DNA of 64,000 bases, taken from assembly GCA_920105625.2 (NCBI GenBank), contig OV050031.1:45258925-45322924 (forward strand), given 5' to 3'. Positions 15,601 through 29,900 of this stretch are shown here, in pieces. The stretch comes from Clusia tigrina (lineage: Eukaryota; Arthropoda; Insecta; Diptera; Clusiidae). Positions within the stretch are counted from its first letter, which is position 1; each line of letters begins with the position of its first letter. The notes under the pieces were generated by a model. The model was given only the letters and a program-made list of their open reading frames with translations, was not told the DNA's origin and did not search any database. The position numbers and the translations under genes were made by a program.

Positions 15601-17803
15601 TTTTAATGGTAATGCAATTTAATTGTAATTACCAATGGAATTTTCAATGATAATGTATTTTAATTTTAATTGGTATTGGAATTGTCAATGGTAATGCAAT
15701 TTAATTTAATTTTCTATGGTAGAGCAGTTTTATTTTAATTAGCATGAAAATTTTCAGTTGTAATGAAATTTAATTGAAATTAGCATTAACATTTTCAATG
15801 GTAACGCGATTTAATTTTAATTAGCATTGGAATTGTCAATAGTAATGCGAATTAATATAAGTAGCATTGAAATTTTCAATGGTAACGCAATTTACTTTAG
15901 TTTGCATTGATATTTTCAATGAAAATGCAATTTTATTTTAATTGGCATTAAAATTGTCAATGGTAGTGCAATTCAATTTTAATTGGAATTGGAATTTTTA
16001 ATGGTAATGCAATTTAATTGTAATTAGCATTGGAGTTGTTTATGGTAAAGCAATTTTATTTTAATTGTCATTGGAATTGTCAATGGTAATGCAAATTAAT
16101 TGTAATTACCAATGGAATTTTCAATGATAATGCATTTTAATTTTAATTGGTATTGGAATTGTCAATGGTAATGCCATTTAACTTTAATTCGCATTGGAAT
16201 TTTCAATGGAAATTCAATTGAATTTTAATTAACATTGGAATTTTCAATGGTAATGCAATTGAATTTTAATAGACATTGGATATATCAATGGTAATGCAAA
16301 TTAATTGTAATTAGCATTGAAATTGCAATGGCAATGCAATTCAATTTTATTTAACATTGGCATTGGAATTGTCAATGTAAATGCAATTTAACTTTAATTA
16401 GCTTTAGAATTTTCAATTGTAATGCCATTTAATTTTAAATGGCAATGGAATTTTCAATAGTAATGCAATTTAATTTTAATTAGCATTACATTTTTAAAGA
16501 TAATGCAATTTAATTTTAATTAGCATTAAATCTTTGAATGGTAGTGCCATTTAATTGTAGTTAGAAATTAAAATTTTCAATAGTAATGCAATTTAATTTT
16601 AATAGGCATTGGAATTTTCAATGGTGATGCATTTGGTTTTAATTAGCATTGGAATTTTTAATTGTATTGCATTTAATTTTAATTGGCATTGGAATTTTCG
16701 AAGGTATTGCAATTTAATAATAATTGTCATTGGAACTTTCCATGGTTTTGCAATTTAATTTTAATAGGCATTGGAATTTTCAATGGTTATGCAATTTAAT
16801 TGTAATTAGCATGGGAATTTTCAATGGTAATACAATTTAGTTTTAATTGGCATTGGAATTTTCAATGGTAATGCAATTTAATTTTAATTGGCATTGCAAT
16901 TTTCAACGGTAATAAAAATTACTTTTAATTGGTATTGGAGTTTTCAAAGGAAATGCAATTTAATTTTCATTGGCGTTGGAATTTCAAATTAAAATACCAT
17001 TTAATTTTAACTGACATTGGAATTTTTAATGGCAGTGCATCTCAATTTTAATTAGTATTGAAATTGTCAATGGTAATGCAATTTTATTCTAATTGGCATT
17101 GGAATTGTCAATTATAATGCAATTAATTTTAATTGGTATTGGAATTGTCAATGGTAATTCTATTTAACTTTAATTACCAATGGAGTTTTCAATGCTAATG
17201 CAAATTAATGTTAATTAGCATACAAATTTTTAATGGTAATTCATATTAATTGTAATTAGAAATTAAAATTTTCAATGGTAATGAAATTTAATTTTAGTTG
17301 GCATTGGAATTTTCAATGGTATTCCAATTGAATTGTAAGTTGTATTTCAATTTTCAATGGTAATGCAATTGAATTTTAATTAACATTGGAATTTTCAATA
17401 GTAATGCAATGTAATTTTAATTTGCTTAAAATTTTTTAATGGTAATATAATTTAATTGTAATTAGCATTGGAAATTTCAATGGTAATGCAATTTAATTTT
17501 AATTGGCATTGGAACTTTCGATGGTAATGCAATTTGATTTTAATCGGCTTTGGAATTGTCAAAGGTAATGAAATTAAAATTAAATTGCATTTTCACGTTA
17601 ATTAGCATTGGAATTGTCAATGGTAATAAAATTTAATTATAATTAGCATTGGAGTTGTTTATGGTAAAGCAATTTTATTTTAATTGTCATTGGAATTGTC
17701 AATGGTAATGCAATTTAACTTTAATTCGCATTGGAATTTTCAATGGTAATGCACTTTAATTTTAATTGGCATTGGAACTTTCAATGGTAATGCAATTTGA
17801 TTT
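12663..17803 (+). repeat. Type A higher-order repeat unit, copy 3 (5141 bp)
   Basis: It has exactly the same length as the preceding unit and the same private deletion (about 16359, which is 11218 plus 5141) and private GGCTTTGG variant near 17547. It is the most recent duplicate of copy 2 visible here. Small differences from copy 2 exist, for example ATTCCAATTTAATTATAATTGG near 15570 where copy 2 has ATTGCAATTT. Confidence 0.85.
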
Positions 17804-18912
17804 GAATTGTCATTGGAATTGTCAATGGTAATGAAATTAAAATTAAATTGCATTTTCACTTTAATTAGCATTGGAATTGTCGATGGTAATAAAATTTAAT
17901 TGTAATTAGCATTGGAATTTTCAATGGCAATGTAATTTTAATTTAATAGGCAATGGAATTATCTATGGTAATGCAATTTAATTTAATTTTAATTGGCATA
18001 GGAACTGTCAATGGTAATGCAATTTAACTTTAATTAGCATTGGAATTTTCAAATGAATTGCAATTTAATTGGCATTGGAATTTTCGCAGATAATGCAATT
18101 TAATTTTAATTGTGATTGGAATTTTCAATGGTAATGCAGTTAAACTTTAATTATCATTGGAATTTTCAATTGTATGGCAATTTAATTATAATTGGCATTG
18201 TAATTTTCGAAGATATCTTAATTTAATTTTAATTGGCATTCGAATCAATGGCTGTGCAATTTAAATTCAATTGGCATTGAAATTGTCAATGGTAATGCAA
18301 TTTAATTTTAATTAGCATTGGAATTGTCAATGGTAATACAAATTAATTGTAATTACCAATGGAATTTTCAATGATAATGCATTTTAATTTTAATTGGTAT
18401 TGGAATTGTCAATGGTAATGCAATTGAATTTTAATTAACATTGGAATTTTCAATGGTAATGCAGTTTAATTTTAATAGACATTGGATATATCAATGGTAA
18501 TGCAAATTAATTGTAATTAGCATTGGAAATTTTCAATGGCAATGCAATTCAATTTTAATTAACATTGAAATTGTCAATGATAATGCAACTTTATTTTAAC
18601 TGGCATTGGAATTGTCAATGTAAATGCAATTTAACTTTAATTAGCTTTAGAATTTTCAATTGTAATGCCATTTAATTTTAATTGGCAATGGAATTTTCAA
18701 TAGTAATGCAATTTAATTTTAATTAGCATTAAATTTTTAAAGATAATGCAATTTAATTTTAATTAGCATTAAATCTTTGAATGGTAGTGCCATTTAATTG
18801 TAATTAGAAATTAAAATTTTCAATAGTAATGCAATTTAATTTTAATAGGCATTGGAATTTTCAATGGTGATGCAATTTGGTTTTAATTAGCATTGGAATT
18901 TTTAATTGTATT
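17804..18912 (+). repeat. Truncated type A unit, copy 4
   Basis: It starts like the other A units (here GAATTGTCATTGG) and follows their order for about 1.1 kb, with one monomer missing near 18418. Collinearity then breaks: TTTAATTGTATTG at 18901-18913 runs directly into GTACTTTCAATGG, whereas copy 1 continues GCATTTAATTTTAATTGG at about 1149. The break marks the end of the regular A tandem and the start of a scrambled zone. Confidence 0.75.
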
Positions 18913-21108
18913 GGTACTTTCAATGGTAATGCAATTTGATTTTAATTGGCATTGGAATTGTCAATGGTAATGAAATTAAAATTAAATTGCATTTTCACTT
19001 TCATTAGCATTGGAATTGTCAATGGTAATAAAATTTAATTTTAATAGGCATTGGAATTTTCAATGGCAATGCAATTTAATTTCAATTGGCATTGGAATTA
19101 TCTATGGTAATGCAACTTAATTTAATTTTAATTGGCATCGGAACTGTCAATGGTAATGCAATTTAACTTTAATTAGCATTGGAATTTTCAAATGTATTGC
19201 AATTTAATTGGCATTGGAATTTTCGCAGATAATGCAATTTAATTTTAATTGTGATTGGAATTTTCGCAGATAATGCAATTTAATTTTAATTGTCATTGGA
19301 ATTTTCAATGGTAATGCAGTTGAACTTTAATTCGAATTGGAATTTTCAATTGTATTGCAATTTAATTATAATTGCCATTGTAGTTTTCGAAGATATCTTA
19401 ATTTAATTTTAATTGGTATTAGAATCAATGGTTGTGCAATTTAATTTCAATTGACATTGAAATTGCAAATGTGAATGCAACTTAATTTTAATTGGAATTG
19501 GAATTTTTAATGGTAATGCAATTTAATTGTAATTAGCTTTGGAGTTGTTTATGGTAAAGCAATTTTATTTTAATTGTCATTGGAATTGCCAATAGTAATG
19601 CAATTTAATTTTAATTCGCATTGGAATTTTCAATAATGCAAATTATTTGTAATTACCAATGGAATTTTCAATGATAATGTATTTTAATTTTAATTGGTAT
19701 TGGAATTGTCAATGGTAATGCAATTTAACTTTATTTTCCATGGTAGAGCAGTTTTATTTTAATTAGCATGAAAATTTTCAGTTGTAATGAAATTTAATTG
19801 AAATTAGCATTAACATTTTCAATGGTAACGCGATTTAATTTTAATTAGCATTGGAATTGTCAATAGTAATGCGAATTAATATAAGTAGCATTGAACGTTT
19901 CAATGGTAACGCAATTTACTTTAGTTTGCATTGATATTTTCAATGAAAATGCAATTTTATTTTAATTGGCATTAAAATTGTCAATGGTAGTGCAATTTAA
20001 TTTTAATTGACATTGGAATTGTCACTGGTAATGCAATTGAATTTTAATTTGCATTGAAATTTTCAATTCTAATGCAATTTAATTTTAATTGGCATTGGAA
20101 CTTTCAATGGTAATGCAATTTGATTTTAATTGGCGTTGGAATTGTCAATGGTAATGAAATTAAAATTAAATTGCATTTTCACTTTAATTAGCATTGGAAT
20201 TGTCAATGGCAATGCAGTTTTAATTTAATAGGCAATGGAATTATCTATGGTAATGCAATTTAATTTAATTGTAATTGGCATAGGAACTGTCAATGGTAAT
20301 GCAATTTAACTTTAGTTAGCATTGGAATTTTCAAATGTATTTCAATTTAATTGGCATTGGAATTTTCGCAGATAATTTAATTTTAATTGTGATAGGAATT
20401 TTCAATGGTAATGCAGTTGAACTTTAATTAGCATTGAAATTTTCAATTGTATTGCAATTTAATTATAATTGGCATTGTAGTTTTCGAAGATATCTTAATT
20501 TAATTTTAATTGGCATTAGAATCAATGGTTGTGCAATTTAATTTCAATTGGCAGTGAAATTGTAAATGTTAATGCAACTTAATTTTAATTGGATTTGGAA
20601 TTTTTAATGGTAATGCAATTTAATTGTAATTACCAATGGAATTTTCAATGATAATGTATTTTAATTTTAATTGGTATTGGAATTGTTAATGGTAATGCAA
20701 TTTAACTTAATTTTCTATGGTAGAGCAGTTTTAATTTAATTAGCATGAAAATTTTCAGTTGTAATGAAATTTAATTGAAATTAGCATTAACATTTTCAAT
20801 GGTAACGCGATTTAATTGTAATTAGCATTGGAATTGTCAATAGTAATGCCAATTAATATAAGTAGCATTGAAATTTTCAATGGTAACGCAATTTACTTTA
20901 GTTTGCATTGATATTTTCAATGAAAATGCAATTTTATTTTAATTGGCATTAAAATTGTCAATGGTAGTGCAATTTCATTTTAATTGACATTGGAATTGTC
21001 ACTGGTAATGCAATTGAATTTTATTTTGCATTGAAATTTTCAATTGTAATGCAATTTAATTTTAATTGGCATTGGAACTTTCAATGGTAATGCAATTTGA
21101 TTTTAATT
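18913..21108 (+). repeat. Scrambled satellite zone between A and 1794-bp units
   Basis: Satellite monomers of the same family are present in an order that matches neither the A unit nor the 1794-bp unit throughout. It contains a local duplication of the TCGCAGATAATGCAATTT monomer near 19216-19285 and two diverged copies of a block of roughly 1 kb: the GGCGTTGGAATTG start lies at 20132 and again at 21109. Nothing non-satellite was seen in it. Confidence 0.75.
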
Positions 21109-24100
21109 GGCGTTGGAATTGTCAATGGTAATGAAATTAAAATTAAATTGCATTTTCACTTTAATTAGCATTGGAATTGTCAATGGTAATAAAATTTAAT
21201 TGTAATTAGCATTGGAATTTTCAATGGCAATGCAATTTTAAATTAATAGGCAATGGAATTATCTATGGTAATGCAATTTAATTTAATTGTAATTGGCATA
21301 GGAACTGTCAATGGTAATGCAATTTAACTTTAGTTAGCATTGGAATTTTCAAATGTATTTCAATTTAATTGGCATTGGAATTTTCGCAGATAATGCAATT
21401 TAATTTTAATTGTCATAGGAATTTTCAATGGTAATGCAGTTGAACTTTAATTAGCATTGGAATTTTCAATTGTATTGCAATTTAATTATAATTGGCATTG
21501 TAGTTTTCGAAGATATCTTAATGTAATTTTAATTGGCATTAGAATCAATGGTTGTGCAATTTAATTTCAATTGGCATTCTAATTGTAAATGTTAATGCAA
21601 CTTAATTTTAATTGGAATTGCAATTTTTAATGGTAATGCAATTTAACTTTAATTCGCATTGGAATTGTCAATGGTAATGCAATTTAATTTAAATTAGCAT
21701 TGGAATTGTCAATGGTAATGCAAATTAATTGTAATTACCAATGGAATTTTCAATGATAATGCATTTTAATTTTAATTGGTATTGGAATTGTCAATGGTAA
21801 TGCAATTTCATTTTAATTAGCATTGGAATTGTCAATGGTAATGCAAATTAATTGTAATTACCAATGGAATTTTCAATGATAATGCATTTTAATTTTAATT
21901 GGTATTGGAATTGTCAATGGTAATGTCATTTAACTTTAATTCGCATTGGAATTTTCAATGGTAATGCAATTGAATTTTAATTAACATTGGAATTTTCAAT
22001 GGTAATGCAATTTAATTTTAATTTGCTTTAAATTTTTTAATGGTAATATAATTTAATTGTAATTAGTATTGGAAATTTCAATGGTAATGCAATTTAATTT
22101 TAATTGGAATTGGAACTTTCAATGGTAATGCAATTTGATTTTAATCGGCATTGGAATTGTCAATGGTAATGAAATTAAAATTAAATTGCATTTTCACTTT
22201 CATTAGCATTGGAATTGTCAATGGTAATAAAGATTAATTGTAATTAGCATTGGAATTTTCAATGGCAATACAATTTTATTTTAATTTCATTGGTTACGCA
22301 ATTTAACTTTAATTGGCATTGGAACTTTCAATGGTAATGTAATTTGATTTTAATTGGCATTGGAATTGTCAATGGTAATGAAATTAAAATTAAATTGCAT
22401 TTTCACTTTCATTAGCATTGGAATTGTCAATGGTAATAAAGATTAATTGTAATTAGCATTGGAATTTTCAATGGCAATGCATTTTTATTTTAATTGGCAT
22501 TGGAATTTTCGCAGATAATGCAATTTAATTTTAATTGTCATTGGAATTTTCAATGGTAATGAAGTTGAACTTTAATTAGCATTGGAATTTTCAATTGTAT
22601 TGCAATTTAATTATAATTGGCATTGTAGTTTTCGAAGATATCTTAATTTAATTTTAATTGGCATTAGAATCAATGGTTGTGCAATTTAATTTCAATTGGC
22701 ATTGAAATTGTAAATGTTAATGCAGCTTAATTTTTATTGGAATTGGAATTTTTAATGGTAATGCAATTTAATTGTAATTAGCATTGAAGTTGTTTATGGT
22801 AAAGCAATTTTATTTTAATTGTCATTGGAAATGTCAATGGTAATGCAATTTAACTTTAATTCGCATTGGAACTTTCAATGGTAATGCAATTTGATTTTAA
22901 TTGGCGTTGGAATTGTCAATGGTAATGAAATTAAAATTAAATTGCATTTTCACTTTAATTAGCATTGGAATTGTCAATGGTAATAAAATTTAATTGTAAT
23001 TAGCATTGGAATTTTCAATGGCAATGCAATTTTAAATTAATAGGCAATGGAATTATCTATGGTAATGCAATTTAATTTAATTGTAATTGGCATAGGAACT
23101 GTCAATGGTAATGCAATTTAACTTTAGTTAGCATTGGAATTTTCAAATGTATTTCAATTTAATTGGCATTGGAATTTTCGCAGATAATGCAATTTAATTT
23201 TAATTGTCATAGGAATTTTCAATGGTAATGCAGTTGAACTTTAATTAGCATTGGAATTTTCAATTGTATTGCAATTTAATTATAATTGGCATTGTAGTTT
23301 TCGAAGATATCTTAATGTAATTTTAATTGGCATTAGAATCAATGGTTGTGCAATTTAATTTCAATTGGCATTCTAATTGTAAATGTTAATGCAACTTAAT
23401 TTTAATTGGAATTGGAATTTTTAATGGTAATGCAATTTAACTTTAATTCGCATTGGAATTGTCAATGGTAATGCAATTTAATTTAAATTAGCATTCGAAT
23501 TGTCAATGGTAATGCAAATTAATTGTAATTACCAATGGAATTTTCAATGATAATGCATTTTAATTTTAATTGGTATTGGAATTGTCAATGGTAATGCAAT
23601 TTCATTTTAATTAGCATTGGAATTGTCAATGGTAATGCAAATTAATTGTAATTACCAATGGAATTTTCAATGATAATGCATTTTAATTTTAATTGGTATT
23701 GGAATTGTCAATGGTAATGCCATTTAACTTTAATTCGCATTGGAATTTTCAATGGTAATGCAATTGAATTTTAATTAACATTGGAATTTTCAATGGTAAT
23801 GCAATTTAATTTTAATTTGCTTAAAATTTTTTAATGGTAATATAATTTAATTGTAATTAGCATTGGAAATTTCAATGGTAATGCAATTTAATTTTAATTG
23901 GAATTGGAACTTTCAATGGTAATGCAATTTGATTTTAATCGGCATTGGAATTGTCAATGGTAATGAAATTAAAATTAAATTGCATTTTCACTTTCATTAG
24001 CATTGGAATTGTCAATGGTAATAAAGATTAATTGTAATTAGCATTGGAATTTTCAATGGCAATACAATTTTATTTTAATTTCATTGGTTACGCAATTTAA

Positions 24101-24696
24101 CTTTAATAGGCATTGGAACTTTCAATGGTAATGTAATTTGATTTTAATTGGCATTGGAATTGTCAATGGTAATGAAATTAGAATTAAATTGCATTTTCAC
24201 TTTCATTAGCATTGGAATTGTCAATGGTAATAAAGATTAATTGTAATTAGCATTGGAATTTTCAATGGCAATGCATTTTTATTTTAATTGGCATTGGAAT
24301 TTTCGCAGATAATGCAATTTAATTTTAATTGTCATTGGAATTTTCAATGGTAATGAAGTTGAACTTTAATTAGCATTGGAATTTTCAAGTGTATTGCAAT
24401 TTAATTATAATTGGCATTGTAGTTTTCGAAGATATCTTAATTTAATTTTAATTGGCATTAGAATCAATGGTTGTGCAATTTAATTTCAATTGGCATTGAA
24501 ATTGTAAATGTTAATGCAGCTTAATTTTTATTGGAATTGGAATTTTTAATGGTAATGCAATTTAATTGTAATTAGCATTGAAGTTGTTTATGGTAAAGCA
24601 ATTTTATTTTAATTGTCATTGGAAATGTCAATGGTAATGCAATTTAACTTTAATTCGCATTGGAACTTTCAATGGTAATGCAATTTGATTTTAATT
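21109..24696 (+). repeat. Tandem pair of 1794-bp higher-order units
   Basis: The start GGCGTTGGAATTGTC lies at 21109, 22903 and 24697, giving two consecutive units of exactly 1794 bp. Diagnostic monomers repeat at the same spacing. Examples are TCATTGGTTACG (about 22287 and 24081) and GGCATTCTAATTGTAAATG (about 21573 and 23367). Minor differences between copies include AATTAAAATTAAATTG versus AATTAGAATTAAATTG in the distal part. Confidence 0.82.
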
Positions 24697-26997
24697 GGCG
24701 TTGGAATTGTCAATGGTAATGAAATTAAAATTAAATTGCATTTTCACTTTAATTAGCATTGGAATTGTCAATGGTAATAAAATTTAATTGTAATTAGCAT
24801 TGGAATTTACAATGGCAATGCAATTTTAATTTAATAGGCAATGGAATTATCTATGGTAATGCAATTTAATTTAATTTTAATTGGCATAGGAACTGTCAAT
24901 GGTAATGCAATTTAACTTTAATTAGCATTGGAATTTTCAAATGTATTGCAATTTAATTGGCATTGGAATTTTCGCAGATAATGCAATTTAATTTTAATTG
25001 TGATTGGAATTTTCAATGGTAATGCAGTTAAACTTTAATTATCATTGGAATTTTCAATTGTATTGCAATTTAATTATAATTGGCATTGTAATTTTCGAAG
25101 ATATCTTAATTTAGTTTTAAATGGCATTCGAATCAATGGTTGTGCAATTTAAATTCAATTGGCATTGAAATTGTCAACGTTAATGCAACTTAATTTTAAT
25201 TGGAATTGGAATTTTCAATGGTTATGCAATTCAATTGTAATTAGCATGGGAATTTTCAATGGTAATACAATTTAGTTTTAATTGGCATTGGAATTTTCAA
25301 TGGTAATGCAATTTAATTTTAATTGGCATTGCAATTTTCAACGGTAATAAAAATTACTTTTAATTGGTATTGGAGATTTCAAAGGAAATGCAATTTAATT
25401 TTCATTGGCGTTGGAATTTCAAATTAAAATACCATTTAATTTTAACTGGCATTGGAATTTTTAATGGCAGTGCATCTCAATTTTAATTAGTATTGAAATT
25501 GTCAATGGTAATGCAATTTTATTCTAATTGGCATTGGAACTTTAATAAGCATTGGAATTTTCAATTGTATTGCAATTTAATTATAATTGGCATTGTAGTT
25601 TTCGAAGATATCTTAATTTAATTTTAATTGGCATTAGAATCAATGGTTGTGCAATTTAATTTCAATTGGCATTCTAATTGTAAATGTTAATGCAACTTAA
25701 TTTTAATTGGAATTGGAATTTTTAATGGTAATGCAATTTAACTTTAATTCGCATTGGAATTGTCAATGGTAATGCAATTTAATTTAAATTAGCATTCGAA
25801 TTGTCAATGGTAATGCAAATTAATTGTAATTACCAATGGAATTTTCAATGATAATGCATTTTAATTTTAATTGGTATTGGAATTGTCAATGGTAATGCAA
25901 TTTCATTTTAATTAGCATTGGAATTGTCAATGGTAATGCAAATTAATTGTAATTACCAATGGAATTTTCAATGATAATGCATTTTAATTTTAATTGGTAT
26001 TGGAATTGTCAATGGTAATGCCATTTAACTTTAATTCGCATTGGAATTTTCAATGGTAATGCAATTGAATTTTAATTAACATTGGAATTTTCAATGGTAA
26101 TGCAATTTAATTTTAATTTGCTTAAAATTTTTTAATGGTAATATAATTTAATTGTAATTAGCATTGGAAATTTCAATGGTAATGCAATTTAATTTTAATT
26201 GGAATTGGAACTTTCAATGGTAATGCAATTTGATTTTAATCGGCATTGGAATTGTCAATGGTAATGAAATTAAAATTAAATTGCATTTTCACTTTCATTA
26301 GCATTGGAATTGTCAATGGTAATAAAGATTAATTGTAATTAGCATTGGAATTTTCAATGGCAATACAATTTTATTTTAATTTCATTGGTTACGCAATTTA
26401 ACTTTAATTGGCATTGGAACTTTCAATGGTAATGTAATTTGATTTTAATTGGCATTGGAATTGTCAATGGTAATGAAATTAGAATTAAATTGCATTTTCA
26501 CTTTCATTAGCATTGGAATTGTCAATGGTAATAAAGATTAATTGTAATTAGCATTGGAATTTTCAATGGCAATGCATTTTTATTTTAATTGGCATTGGAA
26601 TTTTCGCAGATAATGCAATTTAATTTTAATTGTCATTGGAATTTTCAATGGTAATGAAGTTGAACTTTAATTAGCATTGGAATTTTCAAGTGTATTGCAA
26701 TTTAATTATAATTGGCATTGTAGTTTTCGAAGATATCTTAATTTAATTTTAATTGGCATTAGAATCAATGGTTGTGCAATTTAATTTCAATTGGCATTGA
26801 AATTGTAAATGTTAATGCAGCTTAATTTTTATTGGAATTGGAATTTTTAATGGTAATGCAATTTAATTGTAATTAGCATTGAAGTTGTTTATGGTAAAGC
26901 AATTTTATTTTAATTGTCATTGGAAATGTCAATGGTAATGCAATTTAACTTTAATTCGCATTGGAACTTTCAATGGTAATGCAATTTGATTTTAATT
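24697..26997 (+). repeat. 2301-bp composite satellite unit
   Basis: The GGCGTTGG start spacing here is 2301 bp. The first part carries A-like monomers (GTGATTGG, CATTCGAATC, the TTTCGAAGATATCTT monomer). From about 25540, at the junction GGAACTTTAATAAGCATTGG, it resumes the 1794-bp-unit order up to 26997. It therefore looks like a recombinant of A-type and 1794-type blocks. Confidence 0.72.
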
Positions 26998-29900
26998 GGC
27001 GTTGGAATTGTCAATGGTAATGAAATTAAAATTAAATTGCATTTTCACTTTAATTAGCATTGGAATTGTCAATGGTAATAAAATTTAATTGTAATTAGCA
27101 TTGGAATTTACAATGGCAATGCAATTTTAATTTAATAGGCAATGGAATTATCTATGGTAATGCAAATTAATTTAATTTTAATTGGCATAGGAACTGTCAA
27201 TGGTAATGCAATTTAACTTTAATTAGCTTTGGAATTTTCAAATGTATTGCAATTTAATTGGCATTGGAATTTTCGCAGATAATGCAATTTAATTTTAATT
27301 GTGATTGGAATTTTCAATGGTAATGCAGTTAAACTTTAATTATCATTGGAATTTTCAATTGTATTGCAATTTAATTATAATTGGCATTGTAATTTTCGAA
27401 GATACCTTAATTTAATTTTAAATGGCATTCGAATCAATGGTTGTGCAATTTAAATTCAATTGGCATTGAAATTGTCAATGTTAATGCAACTTAATTTTAA
27501 TTGGAATTGGAATTTTTAATGGTAATGCAATTTAATTGTAATTAGCATTGGAATTGTTTATGGTAAAGCAATTTTATTTTAATTGTCATTGGAATTGTCA
27601 ATGGTAATGCAATTTAAATTTAATTAGCATTGGAATTTTCAATGGTAATGCAATTGAATTTAAATGGGCGTTGGAATTTTCAATGTTAATGCAATTTAAT
27701 TTTAATAGACATTGGATATATCAATGGTAATGCAAATTAATTGTAATTAGCATTGAAATTTTCAATGGCAAAGCAATTCAATTTTAATTAACATTGAAAT
27801 TGTCAATGATAATGCAACTTTATTTTAACTGGCATTGGAATTGTCAATGTAAATACAATTAAACTTTAATTAGCTTTAGAATTTTCAATTGTAATGCCAT
27901 TTAATTTTAATTGGCAATGGAATTTTCAATAGTAATGCAATTTAATTTTAATTAGCATTAAATTTTTAAAGATAATGCAATTTAATTTTAATTAGCATTA
28001 AATCTTTGAATGGTAGTGCCATTTAATTGTAATTAGAAATTAAAATTTTCAATAGTAATGCAATTTAATTTGAATAGGCATTGGAATTTTCAATGTTGAT
28101 GCATTTGGTTTTAATTAGCATTGGAATTTTTAATTGTATTGCATTTAATTTTAATTGGCATTGGAATTTTCGAAGGTATTGCAATTTAATATTAATTGTC
28201 ATTGGAACTTTCCATGGTTTTGCAATTTAATTTTAATAGGCATTGGAATTTTCAATGGTTATGCAATTCAATTGTAATTAGCATGGGAATTTTCAATGGT
28301 AATACAATTTAGTTTTAATTGGCATTGGAATTTTCAATGGTAATGCAATTTGATTTTAATTGGCATTGCAAGTTTCAACGGTAATAAAAATTTCTTTTAA
28401 TTGGTATTGGAGATTTCAAAGGAAATGCAATTTAATTTTCATTGGCGTTGGAATTTCAAATTAAAATACCATTTAATTTTAACTGGCATTGGAATTTTTA
28501 ATGGCAGTGCATCTCAATTTTAATTAGTATTGAAATTGTCAATGGTAATGCAATTTTATTCTAATTGGCATTGGAACTTTAATAAGCATTGGAATTTTCA
28601 ATTGTATTGCAATTTAATTATAATTGGCATTGTAGTTTTCGAAGATATCTTAATTTAATTTTAATTGGCATTAGAATCAATGATTGGCATTAGAATCAAT
28701 TGGCATTGAAATTGTAAATGTTAATGCAACTTAATTTTTATTGGAATTGGAATTTTTAATGGTAATGCAATTTAATTGTAATTAGCATTGAAGTTGTTTA
28801 TGGTAAAGCAATTTTATTTTAATTGTCATTGGAAATGTCAATGGTAATGCAATTTAACTTTAATTCGCATTGGAACTTTCAATGGTAATGCAATTTGATT
28901 TTAATTGGCGTTGGAATTGTCAATGGTAATGAAATTAAAATTAAATTGCATTTTCACTTTAATTAGCATTGGAATTGTCAATGGTAATAAAATTTAATTG
29001 TAATTAGCATTGGAATTTACAATGGCAATGCAATTTTAATTTAATAGGCAATGGAATTATCTATGGTAATGCAATTTAATTTAATTTTAATTGGCATAGG
29101 AACTGTCAATGGTAATGTAATTTAACTTTAATTAGCATTGGAATTTTCAAATGTATTGCAATTTAATTGGCATTGGAATTTTCGCAGATAATGCAATTTA
29201 ATTTTAATTGTGATTGGAATTTTCAATGGTAATGCAGTTAAACTTTAATTATCATTGGAATTTTCAATTGTATTGCAATTTAATTATAATTGGCATTGTA
29301 ATTTTCGAAGATATCTTAATTTAATTTTAATTGGCATTCGAATCAATGGTTGTGCAATTTAAATTCAATTGGCATTGAAATTGTCAATGTTAATGCAACT
29401 TAATTTTAATTGGAATTGGAATTTTTAATGGTAATGCAATTTAATTGTAATTAGCATTGGAATTGTTTATGGTAAAGCAATTTTATTTTAATTGTCATTG
29501 GAATTCTCAATGGTAATGGAATTTAAATTTAATTAGCATTGGAATTTTCAATGGTAATTCAATTGAATTTAAATGGGCGTTGGAATTTTCAATGTTAATG
29601 CAATTTAATTTTAATAGACATTGGATATATCAATGGTAATGCAAATTAATTGTAATTAGCATTGAAATTTTCAATGGCAAAGCAATTCAATTTTAATTAA
29701 CATTGAAATTGTCAATGATAATGCAACTTTATTTTAACTGGCATTGGAATTGTCAATGTAAATACAATTAAACTTTAATTAGCTTTAGAATTTTCAATTG
29801 TAATGCCATTTAATTTTAATTGGCAATGGAATTTTCAATAGTAATGCAATTTAATTTTAATTAGCATTAAATTTTTAAAGATAATGCAATTTAATTTTAA

